Origin: JACRLW01 sp050181465 | GTDB lineage: Bacteria; Planctomycetota; UBA1135; UBA2386 | Length of the DNA stretch: 64,000 nt | Assembly: GCA_050181465.1 (NCBI GenBank) | Contig: JBFXDD010000001.1 | Span: 62,001 to 126,000, forward strand | Reading direction: 5' to 3' | Part shown: piece by piece, positions 7,859 through 17,229 of the stretch | How positions within the stretch are numbered: position 1 is the stretch's first letter | Layout: the number at the start of each line of letters is the position of its first letter | Notes under the pieces: model-generated | Database searches by the model: none | Seen by the model: only the letters and a program-made list of their open reading frames with translations | Told to the model about the DNA's origin: nothing | Made by a program: the position numbers and the translations under genes

Positions 7859-9640
7859 ATGACGCCTGTCCTCGGTAGCCTCACTCCTCGCCAGCGGAGA
7901 TCCCGGATCGTGTCTTGCGGCGGGAGTGGCTGCCGCAGCGGGCGGGACTGGAAGGTGGGGACCGTCCTCGCCGTGAGCCTCCTCCTTGCCGGCTGTGGGG
8001 ATGCCGGTCCAAAGGTCGGGGGCGATACAGACCGGCCGACACAGCCAAGCGGTCAAGGATCGCCGACACCCGCAACCGTGCCGCCCCACGGTTTCGCGAC
8101 TTGGCATGAGGATTTCCCGGGTGCCCCACAACGCCCGCACCTGTCGCCGCGGATCGCCGGGCGGACCTACGACCGAACTCGCGGTCAGGCGCTCGAGAAG
8201 GTGATCGACAACCTTCGTGGAGCGTGCTCGCGCGACGCCTGGTTGTTCGCTCGAGACCTCTGTGGACGTCTGGACCCCGCCGATGCGCCTCCGATGATCG
8301 AGGCACTCGATCGAGCGCTGACGCGACACGATGGCGCCGACCACGTAGAGAACATCTTGCACTGTCTCTCGCTGTCGGCTCAGCCGAGAGCGGCGGAGTC
8401 CATCCTGCGGGCACTCGGGCAACCGCGCGAGGCCGTGCAGACGGCAGCGCTCCTCGCACTGGCTGCGAGCGGGACCCCCGATACCGTGCGAAGCGCGCGC
8501 GGCGCGTTGGAGGGCGTGACCACGCGCGGCATCAAGTCGTGGGCGATGGCGGCCAGCAAGTTCCTGCCTGCGGCGGAGATCATCGATGCGTATCGGCAGA
8601 TCCTCGCCGACGCGCGCTACTACAACATCCACTCGCCCGTCGCCGACGCCGCGCTGTTGTTACCGCTGGAGCAGGCGCTGGCTGTCTTCGAGCCGTTCGG
8701 CGATGACCTGCCTGACCTGGTCCGCCCGAAGCTCTTGGTGTTGCGCTACTCGGCCGGGGATGAGGCTGCCGAGATCGCGCTCCGGCAAGCTCTCCGATCG
8801 ACCGATCCGCAAGCGCGCCGCGGGGTCGTTGGCGTCTTGGCGGCGGCGCGTGTCGACGACTTCCAGGAAGAGTTGCTGCTGCTCTCGGATGACGCCGATC
8901 CGGCCATTCGGGTGGGAGTCGTCCCGCTGCTGGGACGGATCGCGAGCGAGGGCGCTCTGGCTGCACTCGACACGCTCGGTGTCGACGACGTGATGGAAGT
9001 ACGCCGCGCGGCGCTCGCCGAACTCGTGCGGTTGGGTCGTCGCGGCGTGTTGGACGATCTGATCAACGAAGTGCGCACTGCGCACGGAAGTCGCATGCGC
9101 GTCGCGATCGAAGACTTGGTTGCGGCCAAGGATCCTTCGGTCATCCCGGTGCTGGCTGCCCGTCTGAAGCAGGCGCCGGATCTCGAGCGTACCGACTTCC
9201 TTCGCGCGATCGCACTCACGACCCGCGCCGAAGCCTTCGAACCGATGTGGACGATCTTCGAATCCGAAGAGCCCTGGGCAGCCGCCGAACGTGATCTGAC
9301 CGCCCTGCTGATGGCAAACGCCCGGGGCGCCGAACTGAAGCTCTTGGAGGCGTTCCGGCGCCTGCCTTCGGCCGACTACCGCCGGCGAGGGCTGATCTTG
9401 TCCACGCTCGCCAGCGTGGCGGTCGACCGTGAGGACGACGCGATCCGACGCCCCATCTTCGCCGAGTTCCGGCGCATTCTGGGTGACGCTTCCGAACTGC
9501 CGCAGATGCGCCTTCTGGCGCTCGAGATGCTGCGACGAGACTTGAGTCTGGCGGATCAGGAATGGCTCCGGGGTTTGTCACCGAAGCTCGACTCGGCGCT
9601 GCGCGCTGCGGTCTCCGACTTCCTGTTCGAGTTTTTCTGA
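7859..9640 (+). CDS. HEAT-repeat lipoprotein
   Basis: 593 residues. A hydrophobic stretch VGTVLAVSLLLAGC at about residues 33-46 ends in a lipobox (LLAGC), so the protein is probably lipidated at Cys46 and anchored to a membrane. The stretch before it is unusually long for a signal peptide; GTG 7955 would give a very short one, so the true start is uncertain. After a Pro/Ser/Thr-rich linker the rest is helical. It contains repeated HEAT/PBS-lyase-like pairs such as RRGVVGVLAAARVDDFQEEL, PAIRVGVVPLLGRIASEGA and EVRRAALAELVRLGRRG. HEAT arrays form superhelical protein-binding surfaces. No catalytic motif is visible and no specific role can be assigned. Confidence 0.72.
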   Translation: MTPVLGSLTPRQRRSRIVSCGGSGCRSGRDWKVGTVLAVSLLLAGCGDAGPKVGGDTDRPTQPSGQGSPTPATVPPHGFATWHEDFPGAPQRPHLSPRIAGRTYDRTRGQALEKVIDNLRGACSRDAWLFARDLCGRLDPADAPPMIEALDRALTRHDGADHVENILHCLSLSAQPRAAESILRALGQPREAVQTAALLALAASGTPDTVRSARGALEGVTTRGIKSWAMAASKFLPAAEIIDAYRQILADARYYNIHSPVADAALLLPLEQALAVFEPFGDDLPDLVRPKLLVLRYSAGDEAAEIALRQALRSTDPQARRGVVGVLAAARVDDFQEELLLLSDDADPAIRVGVVPLLGRIASEGALAALDTLGVDDVMEVRRAALAELVRLGRRGVLDDLINEVRTAHGSRMRVAIEDLVAAKDPSVIPVLAARLKQAPDLERTDFLRAIALTTRAEAFEPMWTIFESEEPWAAAERDLTALLMANARGAELKLLEAFRRLPSADYRRRGLILSTLASVAVDREDDAIRRPIFAEFRRILGDASELPQMRLLALEMLRRDLSLADQEWLRGLSPKLDSALRAAVSDFLFEFF

Positions 9641-9720
9641 TTCTCCGAGACGGCGCGGCAGGCGGCGCGTATTGGGTCGGAAGGCTGGCTCGCTTCGAGC
9701 CCCACAGGATTCGCATTCCG

Positions 9721-10731
9721 ATGATGTCTACCCTCAGCGCCGCGCTCATGTTGTGCGCCGCTCCCCTCTCCCTCCCGCAAGAACCCGCCGTCGAGACCCC
9801 GGTCCACGACGGCATCCAGTGGGTCACGAACTTCGAGCAAGCCAAGGCCCAAGCCAAGGCGCAGAAGAAGGACCTGTTCGTCGACTTCACCGGTTCCGAC
9901 TGGTGCGGCTGGTGCATCAAGCTGAATGAGGAAGTGTTTCAGCACGCCGAGTTCTTCGAGAAGGCCGCCGAGAAGTTCGTCTTCGTCGAACTCGACTACC
10001 CGCAGCAGAAGGAGCAGTCGGAGGAGCTGAAGAAACAGAACGCGGAGCTGCAGGAGCGCTTCGGTATTCAGGGTTTCCCCACGATCCTTCTCTTGGATGC
10101 CGAGGGGATGCCGTACGCGCAGACCGGCTACCAGGCCGGCGGTCCCACGAAGTATCTCGAGCACGTCGGTGAGTTCGTCGCCAAGCGCGAAGCGCGCGAC
10201 GCCGCGGTGTCCAAGGCGAAGACGGCCAAGGGCATCGATCGCGCGCAGTGTCTCGCCGAAGCCCTCGATGCGCTGGACCCGAGCCTGCACCCGCACTACC
10301 TCGCGTGGGTCGATGAGATCATCCAACTGGACGCGGACGGCAAGGCAACCCTCAAGGATCGCTTCGAGGGGATCAAGAAGAAGCTGGCCGTCGAGAAGGC
10401 ACTCAACACCCTGCAGTCCTCACTGAACGGGTACGCTCAGGAAGACAAGTGGCTCGACGGAGCTGCTGCCATCGAGAAGGTGTTGACCGAGCACAAGGCT
10501 GCTTTGGAGAAGGCGAAGCTCCAAGAGTTCACCTACTACCACGCCGTGTTCCTCTACCGCGGCGGCGAGAAGCAGAAGGCGGTCAAGGTGCTCGAGTCCG
10601 CCATCGCGGTCGACCCTGAGTCCCGGCCAGGCAAGGGGCTCGCTGGACAGTTGGCCGAGTGGAAGAGCGAGATCGGCGGCGAGCCGAGCGAAGGCAGCGA
10701 AGAAGCGCCGGCGAAGAAGACCGGCAAGTGA
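9721..10731 (+). CDS. Secreted thioredoxin-fold protein with C-terminal helical extension
   Basis: 336 residues. A short hydrophobic N-terminus (MSTLSAALMLCAAPLSLPQ) suggests export. The thioredoxin domain spans about residues 30-165. It has an active-site motif WCGWC (Cys62, Cys65) after DLFVDFTGSD, and the cis-proline region GIQGFPTILLLD. The inserted highly charged helix (KEQSEELKKQNAELQERF) and overall pattern fit the thioredoxin-7/DsbD-gamma-like group, which works as extracytoplasmic thiol reductase or oxidase. Residues 170-336 are helical and Lys/Ala/Glu-rich, TPR-like in feel (AVFLYRGGEKQKAVKVLESAI). A KAQ repeat (AKAQAKAQKK) precedes the domain. ATG 9721 and ATG 9724 are both possible starts. 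Confidence 0.8.
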   Translation: MMSTLSAALMLCAAPLSLPQEPAVETPVHDGIQWVTNFEQAKAQAKAQKKDLFVDFTGSDWCGWCIKLNEEVFQHAEFFEKAAEKFVFVELDYPQQKEQSEELKKQNAELQERFGIQGFPTILLLDAEGMPYAQTGYQAGGPTKYLEHVGEFVAKREARDAAVSKAKTAKGIDRAQCLAEALDALDPSLHPHYLAWVDEIIQLDADGKATLKDRFEGIKKKLAVEKALNTLQSSLNGYAQEDKWLDGAAAIEKVLTEHKAALEKAKLQEFTYYHAVFLYRGGEKQKAVKVLESAIAVDPESRPGKGLAGQLAEWKSEIGGEPSEGSEEAPAKKTGK

Positions 10732-10733
10732 GT

Positions 10734-10758
10734 GCCGCTGGCGTGCTCAGTCAGCGGC
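10734..10758. terminator. Candidate bidirectional terminator hairpin
   Basis: GCCGCTG (10734-10740) pairs perfectly with CAGCGGC (10752-10758) around an 11-base loop. It lies exactly between the stops of two converging genes. There is no T-tract on either side, so if it terminates transcription it is not a textbook intrinsic terminator. Confidence 0.35.
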
Positions 10759-13700
10759 CCTGATTGGGGGTCGCTGAGTTCGCGGGTGCCAGTTCGAGCA
10801 ATCCTTCGATCTCGGCGGCGCCCATTCCGAGCGCGATCTCGCCGCGAAGCGGCTGGCATCCGGCAACCTCTACCGAGTACCGGTAGACGTCGCTCGGCAG
10901 GTTCCCAAGCTCGGCGTCTCCGCCGCGTGCCGTGAGTTGCCGAAGCGACGCGAGTGCCTTCCAGGTTGCAGGATCCGGATCCGATGCGTCCGCTCGGCGC
11001 ACGAGTTGGACCGTCACGCGGCCGATCTCGCCCTGGTCGCTGCGCCGCAGCGCCAGCCGCAGACTGCCCGTTCGCAGGTTCGCGTGGACCTGCTCCGTTT
11101 GTCCGCGACGCACTTCGATCTCCGTCGAGTACAGCGGCTGATCGTTCCGCACTCGTGGCGCGTTGCTGCGGCCGCCGCGTCGTGCCTCTTCCCACACTTC
11201 CGCGCGGTAGCGGCCGGAACTCACCGAGTCGATTCGGAAGGTTCCCGAAGTCGCGTCGACGGCGCCGCGCAGCATGCGGCCACCGGCCATCCGGCTGAAT
11301 CGGGTCAATGCTGCCTCGGCCTCGGTCACGGCCGGTGTCTGGTCGTTGAGGACGATCAGTCGAACCTCCAGCCCGGCACCGGGCTCGCCGTTCCGCAGGA
11401 TGGTCCCGGTGACGACCCCAGGCACCGCGCTGGCTGCGTCGATGTCGTGTCGGAGTTCCTGCCCGGCCTGGACGATCACGTCGGGCTGCTCCTGGTTCGT
11501 ACTGCCGAGCAAGGCGCCGAGGCGTTGCCGAAAGCTCCCACGTTGTCCTTGGCCGACGATCTGAACGATCCAGCCACCTGCGGCCAGACCGGTTGCCGAG
11601 TACTCGTTGGTGTTGGGATCGACGCGGGCGGTCCGACGAAGAGGTAGTTCCGAGTGCGTCAGCTCCAAGGTGGCACGAGTCCCGGCCTCCAGCCCGCGGA
11701 CCACGCCGAAGAGGCGGGCACCGGGAGTGACGCGGAGGACGTGTTCCCCGCTGTTTGGGAGCAGATCGAACTCTTCCGACGAGAAGTCCGGGAACCCCTC
11801 GACTCGGATATCCAGGCCATAGCGACCCGCGCGCAAAGCGGGGAACTCGAAGCGGCCGTCGGAGCCACTGCGGGCTTGGGCGATCGCTTCGCCACCCATC
11901 CATGGGGGGCCACCCCGGCCGCCGCGACCAGGCCCGCCGTTGCCGCCCCGTCCGCCCCGCTGCATGCCGAAGACCGCAGCGAAGGGATCGTTGGCTTGGG
12001 ATGCCGGCCTCGGCGTGCGGAGGATGATGCGAGCGTTCGGGATCGGCGCTCCGGTATCGGCGGCGACGACTCGACCGCGCGGTTGTTGACCGCGCTCGAG
12101 CGGGATCACGATCGCAGCCGGGGCTTGGTCGGTGCCTGCGACGAAGGGTCCAGCGGCCACCTTCACGTAACCTGGCGCATCGACGTCGAGAAGGAAGCTG
12201 CCTGGTTCGATGTCCTCTAGCCGGAACTTGCCTTCGGCGTGCTGGGTAGGCTTGGGCGTGTTGCCCGGAATTTGACCGCTGCCCCCAAGGAGCGTCCGCC
12301 GTCGCTGGTCCGCCTCTTGGCGGGCCCGCTCGAATTCCTGAAGGGCGAGGTTGGCCTGCTGACGAACCTCGGCGATTTCGGGGTTCTGATCCGCGCCCGC
12401 AAAGGCGCCGTTGGTGAATCGATCGGCCATGCCGGCGAGTCGACCCTGCAAGCCTGCAGCATTGTCGCGACGCCAGCGGATTCCGAAGTTGGCGATCGGT
12501 TCGCCGGTCGCCGCGTCGATCACCGTGCCGACTACCGCCGGCCGCTTGAGCAGCCGGAAGTCGAGCGAGGTCTGGATTCGCGAGTCGAGTGGGTCGAACT
12601 CGGCGTCCACGTACTGGTCGTGACGGACCGAGACGAGCAGAGGTCCAGCCGGCACGCGGTCGAGCACGTAGCGACCATTGCGGTCGGTCCGCGCTTCGGC
12701 GGCTCCTCGGAAGAAGCCGCCAGGTCCGCCGCGACCTCGATCCCCGCCGCGGCCGGGGTTGCCCTGGGCGTCATTGGTTTCTTCGCGAGCGGCATTGGAT
12801 CCGCGCACGCTGACGCGTGCGTCGGCGACCGGCTGACCAGCCTCATCCGTGACCACTCCAGTCAGCTCGGAACCAGGCCCGAGCTTGAGCTCGCCGACCT
12901 CGAGGATGGCGTCGTCCGCGCTGGTGATCGCTTCCGAACGAGCATCGAGATGCCGCTTGGCCGTCGCAGTGAGCGTGAGGTTGCCGGCCGGGACGTGCTC
13001 GAAGCGGAACCGTCCGGAGGGATCCGTAACGACGGCGGTCAACAACGCGGCGATACCGCCGTTGTCGTTGCCGCGACCACCGAACCCGCCGCGACCACCG
13101 CGGCCACCAGGGCCGCCCTGGCCCGGCCCGCCGGGACCGAATCCACCGCCTTGAAACTCCAGGCGCACTTCGGCTTCGGCGACCGGCACTCCGGTGGGCC
13201 CCACGACGATCCCCGCGATCGTGGATCCGGTGCCGAGCACCACGTCGGGTAGGCTCAGTTCGCCGTCCTGCGGCGCCCAGTCGGCGTTGGTGATCGACGG
13301 CGCGAAGTTGGGATGTGTGACTTGGATCTCCAAGGACGCGCCGCGGGCGAAGGTCCGGCCCTCTAGGCGGTAGACGCCCTCACGATCGGAGGTCGTCTCC
13401 TTACCGAGATTGCGCTGTCGAAACAGGCGTTGCCAGTCGACTTCGCCGTCGAGCTGAGGTCCGCCATTGTTGCCTTCGAAGAACGCGCGGACGTTTCGTC
13501 GCGCTCGCACACGCACCGTCGCACCTGCCAGCGGAGCCCCGAGGCGGTCGATCACGCGCCCCTTCAATGCCAGAGCAGCGCCGTTCTCATCATCGTCCTC
13601 CGCCAGTTCGGGGATCCCTAGCTCGAGCGCCAGTCGGTCGACCTCCGCCCGTTCGACATCGTCGGACGACCGGGAATCGTAGTTCGCCTGGCGGTCCTGC

Positions 13701-13828
13701 GAATCTCGGGTGTCGGCTTCCGCGGTGGTATCGGGCGGGGCTTCGGTGTCCGAGACGTTCGACCACAGCAAGCCGACGACGGCCACTGCGATGACTACCA
13801 CCGGGAGGATCAGGAATGGGCGACGCAT
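10751..13828 (-). CDS. Membrane-anchored protein with multiple carboxypeptidase-regulatory-like (Ig-fold) repeats
   Basis: 1025 residues. An N-terminal hydrophobic segment (residues 4-22, FLILPVVVIAVAVVGLLW) acts as signal anchor. An acidic Asp/Thr/Arg-rich linker follows, then at least six CarboxypepD_reg-like beta-sandwich repeats. Each opens with a pattern like ALKGRVIDRLGAPLAGATV, IAGIVVGPTGVPVAEAEV, LTGVVTDEAGQPVADARV, VVGTVIDAATGEPIANFG, PRGRVVAADTGAPIPNARI and VTGTILRNGEPGAGLEV. Several loops are expanded into Gly/Arg-rich runs (GGRGGRGGFGGRG and similar). These folds serve as extracellular adhesive or structural modules; no peptidase catalytic domain is present. The neighbouring secreted Gly-rich gene (13894-15192) lies upstream on the same strand and may be co-transcribed. 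Confidence 0.75.
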   Translation of the reverse strand: MRRPFLILPVVVIAVAVVGLLWSNVSDTEAPPDTTAEADTRDSQDRQANYDSRSSDDVERAEVDRLALELGIPELAEDDDENGAALALKGRVIDRLGAPLAGATVRVRARRNVRAFFEGNNGGPQLDGEVDWQRLFRQRNLGKETTSDREGVYRLEGRTFARGASLEIQVTHPNFAPSITNADWAPQDGELSLPDVVLGTGSTIAGIVVGPTGVPVAEAEVRLEFQGGGFGPGGPGQGGPGGRGGRGGFGGRGNDNGGIAALLTAVVTDPSGRFRFEHVPAGNLTLTATAKRHLDARSEAITSADDAILEVGELKLGPGSELTGVVTDEAGQPVADARVSVRGSNAAREETNDAQGNPGRGGDRGRGGPGGFFRGAAEARTDRNGRYVLDRVPAGPLLVSVRHDQYVDAEFDPLDSRIQTSLDFRLLKRPAVVGTVIDAATGEPIANFGIRWRRDNAAGLQGRLAGMADRFTNGAFAGADQNPEIAEVRQQANLALQEFERARQEADQRRRTLLGGSGQIPGNTPKPTQHAEGKFRLEDIEPGSFLLDVDAPGYVKVAAGPFVAGTDQAPAAIVIPLERGQQPRGRVVAADTGAPIPNARIILRTPRPASQANDPFAAVFGMQRGGRGGNGGPGRGGRGGPPWMGGEAIAQARSGSDGRFEFPALRAGRYGLDIRVEGFPDFSSEEFDLLPNSGEHVLRVTPGARLFGVVRGLEAGTRATLELTHSELPLRRTARVDPNTNEYSATGLAAGGWIVQIVGQGQRGSFRQRLGALLGSTNQEQPDVIVQAGQELRHDIDAASAVPGVVTGTILRNGEPGAGLEVRLIVLNDQTPAVTEAEAALTRFSRMAGGRMLRGAVDATSGTFRIDSVSSGRYRAEVWEEARRGGRSNAPRVRNDQPLYSTEIEVRRGQTEQVHANLRTGSLRLALRRSDQGEIGRVTVQLVRRADASDPDPATWKALASLRQLTARGGDAELGNLPSDVYRYSVEVAGCQPLRGEIALGMGAAEIEGLLELAPANSATPNQGR

Positions 13829-13893
13829 GGGGGGGATTCCGAGGACGAGCGTGACGGCGACCGATCAGTGAGAACGAGTGAGGGACAGCCGCT

Positions 13894-15192
13894 TCAGCGG
13901 CCGTCTTTGTCCTGGCTTTCTCCGTCCTTCTTCTTCGGCGCCGGCGCGGTCTCGGTCTCGACGACGAGACGGAACTCGTCGGAGCCCTTGGCTTCGATTT
14001 CCATCAGGCCGCGATCGCCCATGTCGCGCTCACTGAGGGTCTCCTGCGATGCCTTGCCTTCGACGACGAGCTTCACCACGCGGTGCGCCTGGGTATCGAT
14101 CCAGATCTCACCGGCGAGAGTCACTTCGGCTGCACCTTCGCCTTCCATGGCGAAGCCGCCGCCGCCCGCGCCGCCGGCGCCGCCACGGCCGCCACGGCCA
14201 CCGCCGCCGAGAGCACCGAGGCCGATCCCGAGGTCTTGCAGGCTGCCTTCGCCCTTACGCGCACCCTGGAACGAGATCTTCGCGACGTTGCCGTCGACCG
14301 ACTTGAGCGTCGCCACGATCTTGCCTTCCAGGTTGGGGTTCGACAGGAGTGCCGTGCCGGACATCCCGCCGCCCATTCCGCCCATTCGCCCGGCGAAGCC
14401 CGCGCGCTGACCGCCCTGACCGCCCTGGCCACCCTGGCCACCCTGGCCACCTTGGCCGCCTTGGCCACCTTGGCCACCCTGGCCACGCTGACGTCCGCGC
14501 GGCTGACCGGCGGCCGGATCGCCGCCCTGGCCACCCTGGTCGCCTTCGCCGCCGGCACCCGGCCGCCGCCGGCCACCTTGACCGCCCTGTGCACCTTGAC
14601 CGGGCTCTCCGCGACGTCCTGCGGACAGCATCGCGGCGGGCAGGACCGGGTGGTTGAGTTGCTTGAACGACTCGAGGAACGCCGCGCTCAACTCGAACTC
14701 TTCACCGACCGCCACCGGCGTCTTCGGCGTGATTCCCTGGAAGCTGAGTCGCCCCGGGAGCTGCCGCGCAACCATTGCCGGGAGTTCCTCGCCATCGAGC
14801 TTGGCCGACACCCCGCGGTCATCCTGCACGAGCTGGATCTGCTTGCCGACCAAACCACCCTCGGTCTCCTGATTGTCGGTGCCGCCGGTGTCATCCGGGC
14901 GAGCGGTGGTCGCGGTGAGCTTCTGATACTCGCGCCAGGTGTGCCCGTCGCCGGGACCTTCCACGAACACCACCGTCTGATTGCGCGACTGATTCGTGGG
15001 TCCGGCGGGGCCTCGGCCGCCCTGCATCGGCTCGCCATCGACCGTCATCTTGATCTCGTTGACGGACTTCGAAGAACTCTGAATCGACACCTTGATGGGT
15101 GACTTGGCGTCGACCACGGACAGGTCGACCTTGTCTTGCGCGGTGACGAGGGCAGCCAGAAAGAGAGGGGAGACGAGGGGGATGGACTTCAT
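13894..15192 (-). CDS. Secreted Gly/Gln-rich protein of unknown function
   Basis: 432 residues from ATG 15192. A clean signal peptide (MKSIPLVSPLFLAALVTAQ) precedes an N-terminal domain of about 190 residues containing DLSVVDAKSPIKVSIQS and KMTVDGEP. A low-complexity middle of about 100 residues is made of Gly, Gln and Arg, including a perfect (Gly-Gly-Gln) run encoded by nine 9-bp tandem units. A C-terminal domain then has LEGKIVATLKSVDGNVAKISF and AEVTLAGEIWIDTQAHRVVKLVVEG, ending in a charged Lys/Asp/Glu tail. The C-terminal part looks like a lipocalin- or LolA-like beta-rich fold, but I cannot place it in a family. It directly precedes the Ig-repeat gene 10751-13828 on the same strand. 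Confidence 0.62.
   Translation of the reverse strand: MKSIPLVSPLFLAALVTAQDKVDLSVVDAKSPIKVSIQSSSKSVNEIKMTVDGEPMQGGRGPAGPTNQSRNQTVVFVEGPGDGHTWREYQKLTATTARPDDTGGTDNQETEGGLVGKQIQLVQDDRGVSAKLDGEELPAMVARQLPGRLSFQGITPKTPVAVGEEFELSAAFLESFKQLNHPVLPAAMLSAGRRGEPGQGAQGGQGGRRRPGAGGEGDQGGQGGDPAAGQPRGRQRGQGGQGGQGGQGGQGGQGGQGGQGGQRAGFAGRMGGMGGGMSGTALLSNPNLEGKIVATLKSVDGNVAKISFQGARKGEGSLQDLGIGLGALGGGGRGGRGGAGGAGGGGFAMEGEGAAEVTLAGEIWIDTQAHRVVKLVVEGKASQETLSERDMGDRGLMEIEAKGSDEFRLVVETETAPAPKKKDGESQDKDGR
14407..14487 (-). repeat. 9-bp tandem repeat, nine units, coding for Gly-Gly-Gln
   Basis: Nine consecutive 9-base units lie inside the gene 13894-15192. On the plus strand the unit is CTGGCCACC with third-position variants (CTGACCGCC, TTGGCCGCC, TTGGCCACC, CTGGCCACG). 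The variation is confined to wobble positions except at the edge, so the encoded Gly-Gly-Gln period is kept. Such arrays change length by slippage, so strain-to-strain variation or assembly collapse is possible. Confidence 0.85.
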
Positions 15193-15523
15193 CGTTGGAT
15201 GACTCGAAACGCGGGAAACACTGGCGCAGTCGCGCCTTGCTGGCGAGGAACGAGCCCTGGTCGGCAACCTCCACGGCGGAGCGCACAGGAGACAGCCTTG
15301 GGACTCGACTGCCTCTCAAACATCGACCGAAGTCGCGAACAAGGCCAGGCCTGGATTGTCCCGCGTTCGCCAAACCTCGATGGCGCGCTCGATGCCGATC
15401 GACGAGCGATCGGGCAAGCGAAGGATCGCCCGCTCGGCGCCGATCCCGCGAAATGAGCGCGATCCGAGCTCGCCGCCGCCGATTCCGCAAGTCACGGCCG
15501 CGACGAAGCAAGGGGCGGCGCAC
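15193..15523. other. Intergenic region, 331 bp, nothing recognised
   Basis: It lies between the stop of the MscS-like gene and the start of the Gly-rich secreted gene, both on the minus strand. No convincing gene, RNA or repeat was seen. A 10-bp perfect palindrome CCAGGCCTGG lies at 15345-15354. A promoter for the Gly-rich gene is expected here but no clear -35/-10 pair was found. Confidence 0.6.
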
Positions 15524-17182
15524 TCAGGTGCGATGGACGACGAGCTGTGGGAAGGGGATGTTCCAGTTCCGCGCCGTACACAGTTCGACCAGCACGCGCT
15601 GGATCATTCGCCGCACCACCGGGGCGTCCGCGGCGTTCTTGCCGGCAAGCATGACCAAGACATCGAGGTCGAGCGAAGAACTGCCCGCGTTGGCGAACTC
15701 GACGACCACCTTCTGGATCGCCTCGTCGCCGAAGCGCTCCTTCAGGCGACGCTGGACCTCGGTTGCCATCGCGAGCGGAATCTCGGTCGTCGCGTCCTTC
15801 TGCAGGCGGTAGTCGAGCCCGAAGGTGGTCTTCACCAACATGCCGCTCGCATGATTGATGGGGTTCTGCGCGAGGAACGCCGGCGTCGGATAGGTCTTGA
15901 CGCCGCCGCCTGGTAGCTCGAGTCGCACGATTTCCGGGGTCTGCAGCCTGACGATTCCCTTGGTCTCGTCGTCCAGGCTGACGAAGTCGCCGCGCACGCA
16001 CGGAAAGGTCGGCTCGCCGTCCGCTGCGGGCCGCGATTGCATCCCGAGCAGACTCGACGGTGCGAGATGCAAGACCCCGCCGTCCAGGTGACGGTTGACG
16101 AGTCGCGCACGCACGCCGAGGCCGTCGACCACGTACGGAACGCCCTCGTAGACGAGGCGTTCGCCTTCGCGTACCGGCCCGAGGTTGAGGAGCAGGCGGA
16201 TCTCGGCCAGGTGTCGCGGCAGCGCTTCGCGCCCGACGATCGCTGTGCCCAACAGGATCAAGATCGATACGGCCAACAAGAGCCAATCGCCACGAGCCCA
16301 CAGCAACACCAGAGCAGACAGGATTGCGACCGCGCCCGCGAGGACGTGAACGATCACCGACACCAGTCGGAGATAGGCCGGTCGCGCACCGTGGTGCCGC
16401 GACAGGAGTCGCTCGAGCGGTCGATACAGGACGCGACTCAGCAGGAACACGCCGATGAGAGTCGCCAGGGCCAACAACAGGTTGAGACCGCGACCGGCGA
16501 GGAAGTCGCGGACCCCATCGCCGGCGAGTTCCAGGAACGGTCGCCGGTCGGAGCTGAGGTTGTCGTACTGACCGCGCGCGATCGAGGCTTTGCGGCGCGA
16601 CTCAGCGACCTCGCCGACGACTCTTGCGATGCGCTGATCGAGCCAGGAGATGAGGGGGTCGTCCGCCGCCAAGGCATCTCTGGTCGCGCGCATCCGAGTC
16701 AGGCCGCGTTCCAAGGTCTCGACGCGTTGCTCCTGCACTTGCGCGATCGCACGAAGCTCCTCGAGACGGCGCGGCACGGCCGTCGCATCTTGGATCCGTT
16801 GCAGCAGGGGATGGAGGAGTTCCTCCAAACGCTCGAGGAGCGGGCGCTGCGCTGCAGCCACACCGCTGAGGACCTCGAGATCCAGGCCGGTCGCGAGGCT
16901 GTCCAGATTGAGGAAGAGTTCGTCCCGCCGTCGCTCGAGCGAGTCGAGGGCTGCCTGAGCCGATGCGCGATCGGCACCCGCAGGCAGTTGCTCCAGCGCG
17001 TTCCGTTGGAGCTGGATCTCGCCGGTGACGGTGGTCAGCGAGTCGGCGATCTCCCTCAGCGCTGCGGCTTGGCTCTGGCGGCCGGTTGGAGGAGGGCTCT
17101 CCTGCGCCCGCAGCCCGGCGACACACAGGAGGAGAGCGACGATCAGACATCGCACCGACCGGCCACGGAGAAGACGTTGCAT
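15524..17182 (-). CDS. MscS-like mechanosensitive channel family protein with long N-terminal coiled-coil domain
   Basis: 552 residues. A signal peptide (LIVALLLCVAGLRAQ) is followed by about 210 residues of periplasmic helix and coiled coil, rich in Glu, Arg, Leu and Gln. Several membrane helices follow at about 225-340 (LNLLLALATLIGVFLLS, IVHVLAGAVAILSALVLLW, WLLLAVSILILLGTAIVG). After them comes the MscS-type beta domain (EGERLVYEGVPYVVDGLG) and an alpha/beta domain ending in NIPFPQLVVHR, matching the IPFPQ C-terminal signature of the family. MscS channels open under membrane tension during osmotic downshock. The pore helix lacks an obvious Ala/Gly-rich MscS TM3 pattern, so gating properties, and even channel activity, are uncertain. 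Confidence 0.75.
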   Translation of the reverse strand: MQRLLRGRSVRCLIVALLLCVAGLRAQESPPPTGRQSQAAALREIADSLTTVTGEIQLQRNALEQLPAGADRASAQAALDSLERRRDELFLNLDSLATGLDLEVLSGVAAAQRPLLERLEELLHPLLQRIQDATAVPRRLEELRAIAQVQEQRVETLERGLTRMRATRDALAADDPLISWLDQRIARVVGEVAESRRKASIARGQYDNLSSDRRPFLELAGDGVRDFLAGRGLNLLLALATLIGVFLLSRVLYRPLERLLSRHHGARPAYLRLVSVIVHVLAGAVAILSALVLLWARGDWLLLAVSILILLGTAIVGREALPRHLAEIRLLLNLGPVREGERLVYEGVPYVVDGLGVRARLVNRHLDGGVLHLAPSSLLGMQSRPAADGEPTFPCVRGDFVSLDDETKGIVRLQTPEIVRLELPGGGVKTYPTPAFLAQNPINHASGMLVKTTFGLDYRLQKDATTEIPLAMATEVQRRLKERFGDEAIQKVVVEFANAGSSSLDLDVLVMLAGKNAADAPVVRRMIQRVLVELCTARNWNIPFPQLVVHRT

Positions 17183-17229
17183 CGGCGGCCGATTCTGACG
17201 ACGACGCAGCGTGCGGGCCAGCTTGCGAT

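Noticed and set aside
14407..14487. CRISPR-like or non-coding tandem repeat
   Set aside because: The unit is 9 bp without spacers, in frame, and codes for Gly-Gly-Gln; it is a coding minisatellite.
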